Below, piece after piece: positions 8,319-16,156 of a stretch of 64,000 nt of DNA; the first letter of the stretch is position 1, and each line of letters begins with the position of its first letter. The DNA is from an uncultured Pontibacter sp. Lineage in GTDB: Bacteria; Bacteroidota; Bacteroidia; Cytophagales; Hymenobacteraceae. Position numbers and translations under genes: made by a program. The notes beneath the pieces were generated by a model. That model saw nothing but the letters and a program-made list of their open reading frames with translations, did not search any database and had not been told where the DNA came from. The DNA is taken from assembly GCF_947495565.1 (NCBI RefSeq), contig NZ_CANLZM010000005.1:186001-250000 (forward strand). The letters run 5' to 3'.

Positions 8319-8843
8319 ATGTGCTTTGGTTTGAAATCTAGTTGGGTAAATAAGTGGCGGCAATCCATAGCAGGTATCATACTTTGCTTTGCACTGTTGT
8401 TATCGCTAGAGGCAGAGGCGCAGGAGAAACCCATGCCACAAGATACTACTAAGGCAGAGCAAGACATCAACCAAAAGCCAAACCAGTTTGAGGAAGCCAT
8501 ACGCAGATCAGCCGACCTGGAGGTGGATGGGTTGATTGTAGATGAAACTATCACCAAAATCGGGCGGGATTTTTACGAAGTTTTCCATCGGCAATGGGAG
8601 GCGCCGCCAGCAGCCAAAAACTTTACCATACTTATAAAGGAGCGTCCAACACGCGGCAACGGTGCCCTGATTCAGGTTGCTTTAAACGATGAGTTACTCT
8701 TTGAGCAGCAGCTGCAGCCCAGGTACGATGTGATAGAGGAAACGGCTATTTACGTGGCAGGTGCACTCTATGAATATCTTGCCCGAAACCAGCTTCAGCA
8801 ACAGCTGGAGGCAGAAGGGCAGCAGCAAAGGGAGGTTTTTTAA
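8319..8843 (+). CDS. csgE: Curli assembly chaperone CsgE
   Basis: A 174-residue secreted protein with a signal peptide ending near residue 35 (cleavage close to EAEAQ). The mature part carries the CsgE features ELEVDGLIVDET-like (here DLEVDGLIVDET), ITKIGRDFYEVF and a C-terminal ETAIYVAGALYEYL helix. CsgE caps the CsgG channel in the periplasm and delivers curlin subunits. It is longer than E. coli CsgE (129 residues) because of extra residues at both ends. It heads csgE-csgF-csgG, in that order with short spacers, so a single transcript is likely. Confidence 0.92.
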   Translation: MCFGLKSSWVNKWRQSIAGIILCFALLLSLEAEAQEKPMPQDTTKAEQDINQKPNQFEEAIRRSADLEVDGLIVDETITKIGRDFYEVFHRQWEAPPAAKNFTILIKERPTRGNGALIQVALNDELLFEQQLQPRYDVIEETAIYVAGALYEYLARNQLQQQLEAEGQQQREVF

Positions 8844-8878
8844 ATACAAATTGAATAAAACTCATTACATACCTTTCT

Positions 8879-9307
8879 ATGAAAAATGTTATTTACACCC
8901 TAATAGCGTTTGTTTTACTTCTTGCTGGTAATCTGGGTAATGTGCAAGCACAGGATATGGTTTATACTCCAAAAAATCCTGCTTTTGGAGGTAATCCCTA
9001 TAACTACTCCTGGATGCAAAATTCTGCCCAAGCACAGGATAAGCTAAAAGACCCGGATGCCGAAAGCGGGTCGGCTTACAACCGTGACCCGATGGAAGAT
9101 TTCAAGAACAACCTGAACCGTCAGATCCTGAATGAACTCTCTCGTAACCTGATCTCTAAGCAGTTTGGGGAAGATGGCGTTACGCCGGGCAGCTACACGG
9201 TAGGCGACTATCAAATTGATGTAACGGAAGGACCCGGCGGTATCAGTATAAATATTGTGGATATAACATCCGGGAACCGCACCTCCGTTACCATACCATA
9301 CTATTAA
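8879..9307 (+). CDS. csgF: Curli assembly factor CsgF
   Basis: A 142-residue protein with a signal peptide cleaved after about residue 24 (VQAQ). The mature N-terminus, with DMVYTPKNPAFGGNPYNYSW, matches the CsgF segment that inserts into the CsgG pore and forms a second constriction. The conserved Asn-Pro-Xaa-Phe-Gly-Gly element is present. CsgF sits at the cell surface and couples secretion to nucleation by CsgB. It lies 35 bases after csgE and 52 bases before csgG. Confidence 0.93.
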   Translation: MKNVIYTLIAFVLLLAGNLGNVQAQDMVYTPKNPAFGGNPYNYSWMQNSAQAQDKLKDPDAESGSAYNRDPMEDFKNNLNRQILNELSRNLISKQFGEDGVTPGSYTVGDYQIDVTEGPGGISINIVDITSGNRTSVTIPYY

Positions 9308-9359
9308 AATTACCCGCTGCCTGTTCTGCTAATAACCTACACCTCCCTCACCCTTTGTT

Positions 9360-10766
9360 ATGATCAATAAGCTTTACAACTACGCCTATTATACTTTGCT
9401 GCTTTTGGGTTTTTGTCTTGTGCAAAGCTGCTCGCCATACTTTCAGCAGCCCATGCAAAGCTCTAAAGCCACCCTCGGGGTGCCATCGCCCGCTTACCAG
9501 GACCTGGTAAACCTGCCAGAGCCGCAGCAGAAGGTGGTAGCGGCTGTGTACAAATTCAGAGACCAGACAGGGCAGTATAAACCCTCCGAAATAGGTACAA
9601 GCTGGTCTACTGCAGTAACTCAGGGAGCCACTACCATTCTCATCAATTCACTGGAGGAGTCCGGGTGGTTTACCACCATAGAGCGCGAAAACTTGGGTAA
9701 TTTGCTTAACGAACGTAAAATTATACGCTCTACCCGTGCCGAGTCTGAAGCCATGACAGGTAAGAAGGAGCCAAATTTGCCAGGGCTGCTATTTGCAGGC
9801 ATCATACTAGAGGGAGGCATCATTTCTTACGATGCCAACGTGGTGACAGGCGGCGCAGGCTTACGTTATTTTGGTGCAGGTGGCTCCGGCCAGTACCGCG
9901 AAGATAAAGTAACGGTATACCTGAGAGCCATTTCCACAAGCACCGGAGAGATCCTTAAAACAGTTTATACTTCCAAAACCGTGCTTTCACAGTCAGTTGA
10001 TTTCGGGGTTTTCCGGTACGTGCACTTTAAGCGCCTCTTAGAAGCCGAAACCGGTTTTACTTACAATGAGCCTTCTGAAATAGCTGTGAAAGAAGCCATA
10101 GACAAGGCTGTGCAAAGTATGGTGATAGAAGGGATGCTGGCAGGATACTGGCGGCCTAAAAACAAAGCCGACCTGGAGTCTGAAGTGGTGCAGGCCTACC
10201 TGCAGGAAAAAGAAGATGTGCTTAATAGCGATATTCACGGCAACCTGATGGCGGAGCGACGCAGCCTGGTAGGTATTGCCGGCGCAGCAGGAGCTATGTA
10301 TTATAAAGGTGATTTCCCGGATCCGCAGTTTAAGTTCATGGGAGAGGCCGGCCTGAAGATCAGCTCAAGGCAAAATATTGGTATGGATCTACGGCTGGGC
10401 CGAGGAACGCTATCCACTGACAATGGTTTTCAGGCAAATATTAATTATGCTGAGATAAACCTGAATTACCTGATGTTTCCGAAATTACGCTATACGCCAT
10501 ATGTGCAGGTAGGTGGGGGCGGACTGGTATTAGGCAGCGGGTTCAGCGATATTTTTGACAGCTTCGGCGACAGCGGGTTTAACCCTTATGTGAAGGCCGG
10601 CATCGGGGTGGAATACCTCCTGACAAGAAACTTCGGTCTTGATATTAGCATTGCAAGCTCCTACCTGCTGGATGACGACCTTGACGAAGTAGAACAAGGC
10701 CGCTTTAACGACTACTTCTGGACCGGAAAAGTCGGTATCAATTTCTATTTAGGCCTTTACAAATAA
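9360..10766 (+). CDS. csgG: CsgG curli secretion channel with C-terminal beta-barrel-like extension
   Basis: A 468-residue lipoprotein. The signal peptide ends at Cys24 (LVQSC). Residues 45-285 are the CsgG domain (VVAAVYKFRDQTGQYK, EESGWFTTIERENLGNLLNERKI, SYDANVVTGGAGLRYFGAGGSGQYREDKVTVYLR, in parts), which forms the nonameric outer-membrane pore for curlin export. Classic CsgG is about 277 residues. Here roughly 165 further residues (about 300-468) show alternating beta strands with repeated Gly and aromatic ends, like a small outer-membrane beta-barrel. This extra domain occurs in Bacteroidota homologues. Its role is unknown. Confidence 0.9.
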   Translation: MINKLYNYAYYTLLLLGFCLVQSCSPYFQQPMQSSKATLGVPSPAYQDLVNLPEPQQKVVAAVYKFRDQTGQYKPSEIGTSWSTAVTQGATTILINSLEESGWFTTIERENLGNLLNERKIIRSTRAESEAMTGKKEPNLPGLLFAGIILEGGIISYDANVVTGGAGLRYFGAGGSGQYREDKVTVYLRAISTSTGEILKTVYTSKTVLSQSVDFGVFRYVHFKRLLEAETGFTYNEPSEIAVKEAIDKAVQSMVIEGMLAGYWRPKNKADLESEVVQAYLQEKEDVLNSDIHGNLMAERRSLVGIAGAAGAMYYKGDFPDPQFKFMGEAGLKISSRQNIGMDLRLGRGTLSTDNGFQANINYAEINLNYLMFPKLRYTPYVQVGGGGLVLGSGFSDIFDSFGDSGFNPYVKAGIGVEYLLTRNFGLDISIASSYLLDDDLDEVEQGRFNDYFWTGKVGINFYLGLYK

Positions 10767-10780
10767 AACTCATCTCACCT

Positions 10781-10828
10781 TATATAAAAACCCAAGGCTG
10801 CAATTATGTGGCCTTGGGTTTTTATATA
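10781..10828 (+). terminator. Intrinsic terminator after csgG
   Basis: Perfect 18-bp arms (10781-10798 and 10811-10828) around a 12-nt loop. GC-rich tip CCCAAGGC/GCCTTGGG and an A/T-rich base give a T-run on both strands. It ends the csgEFG transcript before the first curlin gene. Confidence 0.88.
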
Positions 10829-10936
10829 TAGGAGATATTTATTTATAAAAAAGATTCAATTAAAGCGTTATGAGTAATATGTATATAATTAAATAAAAAA
10901 TATTAATAAATTTTGAAACTTTAATATTGAAGGCTG

Positions 10937-10965
10937 GTATAATGCTAATGTAAATCATCTTAAAC
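10937..10965 (+). promoter_or_regulatory. Shared upstream element of curlin gene 1
   Basis: GTATAA, six bases, then TGTAAATCATCTTAAAC, whose first base is 37 bases before the ATG at 10986. The same block, with one difference in the 17-bp part and identical internal spacing, lies 37 bases before the third curlin gene. The GTATAA part may be a -7 promoter element and the rest a start-site or mRNA-leader motif. It is absent before the second curlin gene. Confidence 0.5.
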
Positions 10966-10985
10966 CTCATTTAAAACTCATTAGC

Positions 10986-12668
10986 ATGAAAAAAAGAGTA
11001 ATCTATGCTGCTACAGCAGCACTGATGTTCGCAGCAGGCTCAGCATTTGCACAAAGCACATCGAACACAGCAACAAGTACACAAGCTGGAGTAACAAACA
11101 CTTCGACTATTGATCAACTGGGCGGAATTTCAAACACTGCTGCTACTACGCAGAGTGGCGACAACAACGTAGCCAGTACACTACAGGATGGAGGCATGCT
11201 GAATAGCGCTGCAGCCACTCAGGACGGCTCTGCAAACGTAGCTTCCATTGTGCAAACCGGAGGTGCAGGCAACGTAGCAGACATTAACCAGGCCGGCATT
11301 ACGAACGACGCTTTGATAGAGCAGTCTGGCGGTGTAGGTAACAATGCAGATGTTGACCAAACAGGAGACCTGAACATTGCCACTGTTTTCCAGACTGATG
11401 GTGTGGATAATGATGCAGATGTTGATCAAGTTGGCTCTGCCAACGATGCATATGTGGAGCAAACTGGCGGAGAGAATAACGAAGCCGACATCGACCAGGA
11501 AGGCGCAGGAAACATTGCCACTATCTTCCAGACTGATGGCGAAGACAATGATGCTGACATTGAGCAGGATGGGCTTGACAATGACGGGTACATTGATCAG
11601 TTTGAAGGCGAGGATAACGATGCTGAAATTGACCAGGATGGTGACCTGAACGTGGCGTCTATTTTCCAGTACGGTGGCGAAGACAACGAAGCGGACATTG
11701 ACCAGGAAGGTATTTCAAACTTTGCGATTGTAGACCAAACCGGCGGTGAAGACAATGACGCTGACGTAGAGCAGGACGGCGAATCAAACTCTGCTCTTGT
11801 AGTTCAATCGGGCGGAGAAGATAACGACTCAGATGTTGATCAGGACGGTTATATGAACTCTGCATTCACAGGCCAGTACGGTGGAGACAACAATGATGCA
11901 GATGTGGATCAGGTTGGCGATATGAACACGGCAATGGTAGACCAGATTGGAGGCATGGACCATACTGCGGATATAGAGCAAGTTGGTGATGGTAACTATG
12001 CTTCCATCATGCAGATGGCTGGTTGGGAGAATGATACCGATGTATACCAGCACGGCGATGACAACACAGCTGAAGTGGCACAACTATTCGGCGGGGACAA
12101 CGATGCTTATGTTCACCAGGACGGACTTTCAAATGTTGCTTCTGTTGTGCAGATGGGCGGCGAGGACAATACGGCTATCATAAACCAGGATGGCGCCTCT
12201 AACTCTGCCAGCACTTACCAGATGGGTGGCATGGACAACACTGCCGACATTATGCAGGACGGAAGCATGAACAGCGCTTATGTGCAGCAGTTAGGTGGTC
12301 TTAACAATTCTGCAGCTGTTTCGCAGGTTGGTACTTCTAACACTGCCGATGTTTATCAGACAGGTGGTTTCTATAACGAAGCTACTGTAGACCAGAGCGG
12401 TGTTTCTAACACTGGTGTGATTTCACAGAGCTTCGCTGCTTTCAGTGAAGCCTCTATACTGCAGGACGGCGACTTAAACAGCGCTGACATTAGCCAGTCA
12501 GGTATGATGAACACTGCTTCTGTTTCTCAGGCAGGTTTAATGAACACTGCTAGTATTTCGCAAAGCGGTAGCAGCAATACTTCAACCATCAGCCAAATGG
12601 GCAGCGGAAGCTCTGCAACTTCTACTCAGAGTGGCTCAGGCAACGTGAGCACTATCACGCAGCACTAG
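10986..12668 (+). CDS. Giant curlin-repeat protein (CsgA-like), 1 of 3
   Basis: A 560-residue secreted protein with a signal peptide of about 23 residues (cleavage after AFAQ). The rest is a run of curlin strand units of the form x-G-x-x-N-x-A-x-x-x-Q. Units of 11 and 12 residues alternate, giving a 23-residue period (69 bp). I count 20 such double units plus extra 11-residue units at the C-terminus, about 46 units in all. E. coli CsgA has five double repeats. Central units carry acidic loops such as GGEDNDADVDQDG, recalling Ca-binding DxDxDG loops. It is probably a major amyloid fibre subunit exported through CsgG. It has its own promoter element and terminator. Confidence 0.9.
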   Translation: MKKRVIYAATAALMFAAGSAFAQSTSNTATSTQAGVTNTSTIDQLGGISNTAATTQSGDNNVASTLQDGGMLNSAAATQDGSANVASIVQTGGAGNVADINQAGITNDALIEQSGGVGNNADVDQTGDLNIATVFQTDGVDNDADVDQVGSANDAYVEQTGGENNEADIDQEGAGNIATIFQTDGEDNDADIEQDGLDNDGYIDQFEGEDNDAEIDQDGDLNVASIFQYGGEDNEADIDQEGISNFAIVDQTGGEDNDADVEQDGESNSALVVQSGGEDNDSDVDQDGYMNSAFTGQYGGDNNDADVDQVGDMNTAMVDQIGGMDHTADIEQVGDGNYASIMQMAGWENDTDVYQHGDDNTAEVAQLFGGDNDAYVHQDGLSNVASVVQMGGEDNTAIINQDGASNSASTYQMGGMDNTADIMQDGSMNSAYVQQLGGLNNSAAVSQVGTSNTADVYQTGGFYNEATVDQSGVSNTGVISQSFAAFSEASILQDGDLNSADISQSGMMNTASVSQAGLMNTASISQSGSSNTSTISQMGSGSSATSTQSGSGNVSTITQH

Positions 12669-12691
12669 TAGCTGATTAGTACTTTAATAGT

Positions 12692-12727
12692 AAGGCACCG
12701 GGTTAAAACTGGTGCCTTATTTTTTTC
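12692..12727 (+). terminator. Intrinsic terminator after curlin gene 1
   Basis: AAGGCACC (12692-12699) pairs with GGTGCCTT (12711-12718) and is followed by ATTTTTTT. It separates the first and second curlin genes. Confidence 0.85.
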
Positions 12728-12806
12728 CTGCTAGGCTAGTTCTGGCATACCACTTATAGCAGGCTCATTTCATCTGGAACAAACATGCATAAAACAGATT
12801 TCAATC

Positions 12807-13835
12807 ATGAAACCAAAACATACTTATGCCGCCATGGCAGCAGTTTTATTGGCCACTGGCCCTGCATTTGCACAAAGCTATTCTAATACGGCCACAAATA
12901 CCCAAAGGGGCTCATCCAACCTAGCCAGCATAGAACAGCTGTGGGGAGTAAATAACGCCTCCGATGTGAACCAGAGTGGGAGCTCGGATAACGCTACTGT
13001 TTTACAGGAAGAAGGCGAGGGAAACAGAACAATGATCAACCAGAATGGCAATGCAAATACTTCTTACGTTGAGCAGTTGGGTGCGGCAGGAGCTTATGCT
13101 GATATAGATCAGCTGGGTAACGAGAATAGTGCAACCGTTATTCAGCACTACGCTTATGACAATCACGCAGAAGTTGATCAGGATGGGGACCGCAATGCAT
13201 CATACGTTACACAATGGGGTGATTTGAACGATCTTAAAGTGCAGCAAGTAGGCAGTGCGGATAACATCGCTGATTCCGACCAAAGTGGCTTTTTGAATAT
13301 TACCCGGTTAAGCCAGTCAGGCGGTGCTGGCAACGCTTCTGTTAGTAGTCAGCAGGGAGAATATAATATCAGCTTAGTTTACCAGCATGCCGGCGAAGCG
13401 CATTCTGTAAAAGTGGAGCAGGCAGGTACTGATAATTATGCTAACATTTTGCAGATGGAAGGTTGGGGAAACGATATAGCCGTTTACCAGCATGGCGACT
13501 GGAATGCAGCATATGTCGAACAGCTGGGCGGCGGAGATAACGATGTGTATGTACACCAAGATGGCAGCGACCATTATGCTGAAGTTGTTCAGGCTGAAGG
13601 TGAAGACAACACATCTACCGTGAATCAGGACGGAATGGCTAACGAGGCTGGTATTTATCAGGATGGCGGTATGGATAACACTGCTGAAATAACGCAAGAC
13701 GGATGGCATAATATGGGGGAAATTAGCCAGACAGGGTTTCTGAACTCGGCTGCCATCATTCAAATCGGAACAGGTAATGCCGCTACTGCAACGCAGTCTG
13801 GTTCAGGTAACATAAGTACTATTACGCAGCAGTGA
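12807..13835 (+). CDS. Curlin-repeat protein (CsgA-like), 2 of 3
   Basis: A 342-residue secreted protein with a signal peptide ending at AFAQ near residue 23. About 28 curlin units follow, mostly alternating 11 and 12 residues, with the same N-x-A-x-x-x-Q core. The repeats are more degenerate than in its neighbours (several units lack the Asn or Ala), less acidic and richer in aromatic residues. The last units (TGFLNSAAIIQ, IGTGNAATATQ, SGSGNISTITQ) closely match the C-terminus of the first curlin, showing a common origin. It lacks the shared upstream element of the other two and has its own terminator, so it may be expressed differently. Confidence 0.88.
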   Translation: MKPKHTYAAMAAVLLATGPAFAQSYSNTATNTQRGSSNLASIEQLWGVNNASDVNQSGSSDNATVLQEEGEGNRTMINQNGNANTSYVEQLGAAGAYADIDQLGNENSATVIQHYAYDNHAEVDQDGDRNASYVTQWGDLNDLKVQQVGSADNIADSDQSGFLNITRLSQSGGAGNASVSSQQGEYNISLVYQHAGEAHSVKVEQAGTDNYANILQMEGWGNDIAVYQHGDWNAAYVEQLGGGDNDVYVHQDGSDHYAEVVQAEGEDNTSTVNQDGMANEAGIYQDGGMDNTAEITQDGWHNMGEISQTGFLNSAAIIQIGTGNAATATQSGSGNISTITQQ

Positions 13836-13853
13836 TACTTTTACTTAATCCTC

Positions 13854-13888
13854 AGTAAAGGCACCGCTTCTCAGGCGGTGCCTTTACT
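13854..13888 (+). terminator. Intrinsic terminator after curlin gene 2
   Basis: Perfect 14-bp arms AGTAAAGGCACCGC (13854-13867) and GCGGTGCCTTTACT (13875-13888) with a 7-nt loop. There is no long T-run, but the stem is strong. Confidence 0.75.
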
Positions 13889-14072
13889 GTTTAAATACTT
13901 TCTAAAATACTGCTGATCAAGTAAGCTCTCTGTATTTGCTGTTATAGCCAAAGCAGAGGCAACTATTATGTAATAAAAATGCCACTTGCTGGTGCAGCTC
14001 CAGCTACTGAAAATTTAAATTAGAAAAGTATAAAATTTGTACTTATGAATGCAACAATGAAAATCGCTTCTA

Positions 14073-14101
14073 GTATAACATAATTGTAAATCATTTTAAA
14101 C
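14073..14101 (+). promoter_or_regulatory. Shared upstream element of curlin gene 3
   Basis: GTATAA, six bases, then TGTAAATCATTTTAAAC, whose first base is 37 bases before the ATG at 14122. It matches the element before curlin gene 1 at 16 of 17 positions with the same internal spacing. The two genes are therefore probably controlled together. Confidence 0.5.
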
Positions 14102-14121
14102 TTTTTAATATCTAAACAACT

Positions 14122-15264
14122 ATGAAGAACAAACTTAAATTCGCAGCAGCGGCTGTGTCTGTTATGCTTTTTGCAACTGGTTCAGCTTATGCGCAAAGCA
14201 CCGCCAATTCTGCCACAACAACCCAAACCGGCACCACTAACAGTGCAGTGGTAGACCAGGTGCTAGGTATGAGCAATATAGTAGTTGTTGCTCAGACCGG
14301 AAATGCTAACGTAGCCAGTGTATTGCAAACCGGCAGTATCGAAAACGAAGTATACATTGATCAGTCTGGCTTGATGAACACTTCTACTGTCATTCAGGAT
14401 GCCGGTATGGACAATGACGCCGACATTGACCAGGACGGCGACATGAACGTTGCCTATGTAGAGCAAACAATGGGAGAGGATAACGATGCCGAAATAGATC
14501 AGGAGGGTATGTTAAACGATGCTGCTATTCAGCAACTGGATGCAGGTATAAATAACAATGCCGACATTGATCAGGATGGTGTTGGGAACTCAGCCTATAT
14601 TGGGCAGTATGGCGGCGAGGACAACGATGCCGACATTGACCAAAACGGTGAGCTAAACGACACTTACATTGGGCAGTTCGCTGGCGAAGATAATGAAGCA
14701 GACATTGACCAGGATGGCGATCGTAACTACGCAGCTATTTTGCAGGATGCCGGTATGGACAATGACGCCGATATCGAACAAGATGGAATGGACAACTGGG
14801 CAGAAACAAACCAGATCAGAGGCGTGGATAACGATGTAGAAGTTGACCAGGACGGTACTGATAACATAGCGGAAGCAACTCAGTTTGAAGGAGAAGACAA
14901 CGAATCTAACATTGACCAGGACGGAAGCCTAAATATAGCCACCACCTGGCAGGAAGGGGGCGTTAATAACTTAGCCGATATTGATCAGGACGGTAGCGCT
15001 AACCTAGCTGATATATACCAATATGGCGGCATGGATAATGAAGCGTACATCAGTCAGGACGGTGACTTGAACGTGGGCAGCATTACGCAATCGGGCTTAG
15101 GAGGCAACGTTGCTACCTTAAATCAGATGGGTATGATGAACAACGGCAGCATTACCCAGGATGGGTTGATGAACAGCGCCTCGACCAGCCAGTATGGTAG
15201 CGGCAACATGTCTACAACAACACAGACGGGTACTGCCAACAGCAGCATCATAAACCAGCAATAG
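14122..15264 (+). CDS. Curlin-repeat protein (CsgA-like), 3 of 3, strongly acidic
   Basis: A 380-residue secreted protein with a signal peptide ending at AYAQ (residue 25). About 31 curlin units follow, alternating 11 and 12 residues, with a single 13-residue unit (LDAGINNNADIDQ). From unit 7 on, nearly every 12-residue unit ends in an acidic core such as EDNDADIDQ followed by DG, so the protein is very rich in Asp and Asn. The family forms surface amyloid. The acidic loops could bind Ca2+ or keep the subunit soluble before export (inference). It shares an upstream element with curlin gene 1. Confidence 0.9.
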   Translation: MKNKLKFAAAAVSVMLFATGSAYAQSTANSATTTQTGTTNSAVVDQVLGMSNIVVVAQTGNANVASVLQTGSIENEVYIDQSGLMNTSTVIQDAGMDNDADIDQDGDMNVAYVEQTMGEDNDAEIDQEGMLNDAAIQQLDAGINNNADIDQDGVGNSAYIGQYGGEDNDADIDQNGELNDTYIGQFAGEDNEADIDQDGDRNYAAILQDAGMDNDADIEQDGMDNWAETNQIRGVDNDVEVDQDGTDNIAEATQFEGEDNESNIDQDGSLNIATTWQEGGVNNLADIDQDGSANLADIYQYGGMDNEAYISQDGDLNVGSITQSGLGGNVATLNQMGMMNNGSITQDGLMNSASTSQYGSGNMSTTTQTGTANSSIINQQ

Positions 15265-15270
15265 AAGTAT

Positions 15271-15313
15271 AAATAACCCATGCAGCAGGCTAGTCCCGCT
15301 GCATGGGTTATTT
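15271..15313 (+). terminator. Intrinsic terminator after curlin gene 3
   Basis: Perfect 16-bp arms (15271-15286 and 15298-15313) with an 11-nt loop, GC-rich inside and ATTT outside. It lies only 30 bases before the next start codon. Confidence 0.83.
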
Positions 15314-15343
15314 AAATAAAACACACTCACCACTACAACAAGT

Positions 15344-15919
15344 ATGAAAAAAGTAATTTTAGCTGTGATTGCCATCGTTACGTTGGCGCTGACTCAGGCA
15401 ACGGCGCAGACTGGCAAAAGTGAGGAAGCTTTACTGGAAAACCTGAGAGCCAACAAACTGAACAGGCTGCCTGCTACTGCCGGAGATGCTGCGCTCACAA
15501 ACCAGGAGGGCGAGGCAAACGTGTCTGATGTGCAGCAAGTGCAGACAAACACCGTTGCGAACCAAGCCAATGTGCTGCAGGTTGGCAGCTTTAACCAGGT
15601 AGCGGTGCAGCAATATGGCTCAGGTATCAGTACATCTGTAAGCCAGTACGGAAACAACAACTCGTTCGAATCCAGTCTTATGGGTAACAATCTTAACTCC
15701 GATGTGGTGCAGCAGGGAGATGGCAACGCCGTAAACCAACAAATTAGGGGTAATAATCTAGACTACAGCCTCATTCAGCTTGGCAGCAACAACACTATTA
15801 ACCAGGTAGAAACTACTCCGGCCTCACGGTCTTACCAAGTGGTGCAGGAAGGCAACAACATGAACATCACTATTGAGCAGAGCCGCGGTTTTGCACCTGC
15901 TACAATACAAAAGCAATAG
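15344..15919 (+). CDS. Small curlin-like protein, possible CsgB-type nucleator
   Basis: A 191-residue secreted protein with a signal peptide ending near residue 21 (ATAQ). After a linker of about 35 residues it has degenerate curlin units rich in Gln, Asn and Val (NVLQVGSFNQVAVQQYG, SQYGNNNSFESSLMG, DVVQQGDGNAVNQQIRG, LIQLGSNNTINQ, in separate parts). It lacks the acidic loops of the three large curlins and ends in a non-repeat tail. Its small size, its irregular repeats and its position last in the locus resemble CsgB, which anchors and nucleates curli. The nucleator role is inference. Confidence 0.75.
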   Translation: MKKVILAVIAIVTLALTQATAQTGKSEEALLENLRANKLNRLPATAGDAALTNQEGEANVSDVQQVQTNTVANQANVLQVGSFNQVAVQQYGSGISTSVSQYGNNNSFESSLMGNNLNSDVVQQGDGNAVNQQIRGNNLDYSLIQLGSNNTINQVETTPASRSYQVVQEGNNMNITIEQSRGFAPATIQKQ

Positions 15920-16156
15920 CTTCGTACACAAATCATACTTTACTTAGAGGTATCATCAATTCCAAAATCATTTGTGAGCTATACTTCTATAGCTCGCCCA
16001 GTGCTGCTATGCATAATTAATGTTTAGATAATTAAATGTATTTTTAATATGATTTAATCATATACTATGGCAACATAAATCAAATATATAAGTATATGAT
16101 TATATGTTATCAGGGCTGCTCCTGCTGATCATTACCACACCAAACTTAACCTACAC

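Noticed and set aside
11181..12083. Antisense and shifted reading frames inside curlin gene 1 (11181-11462, 11377-11649, 11659-11865, 11829-12083)
   Set aside because: They mirror the 69-bp curlin repeat period and have no independent start signals or protein-like composition.
10986..15264. Regular DNA repeats resembling a CRISPR array
   Set aside because: The 69-bp period is a translated curlin repeat with drifting sequence; there are no identical short repeats with unique spacers and no cas genes.
15661..15680. GTTCGAATCC, a tRNA T-loop-like string
   Set aside because: It lies inside the small curlin-like gene with no acceptor or anticodon stems around it. No tRNA gene was found in the window.
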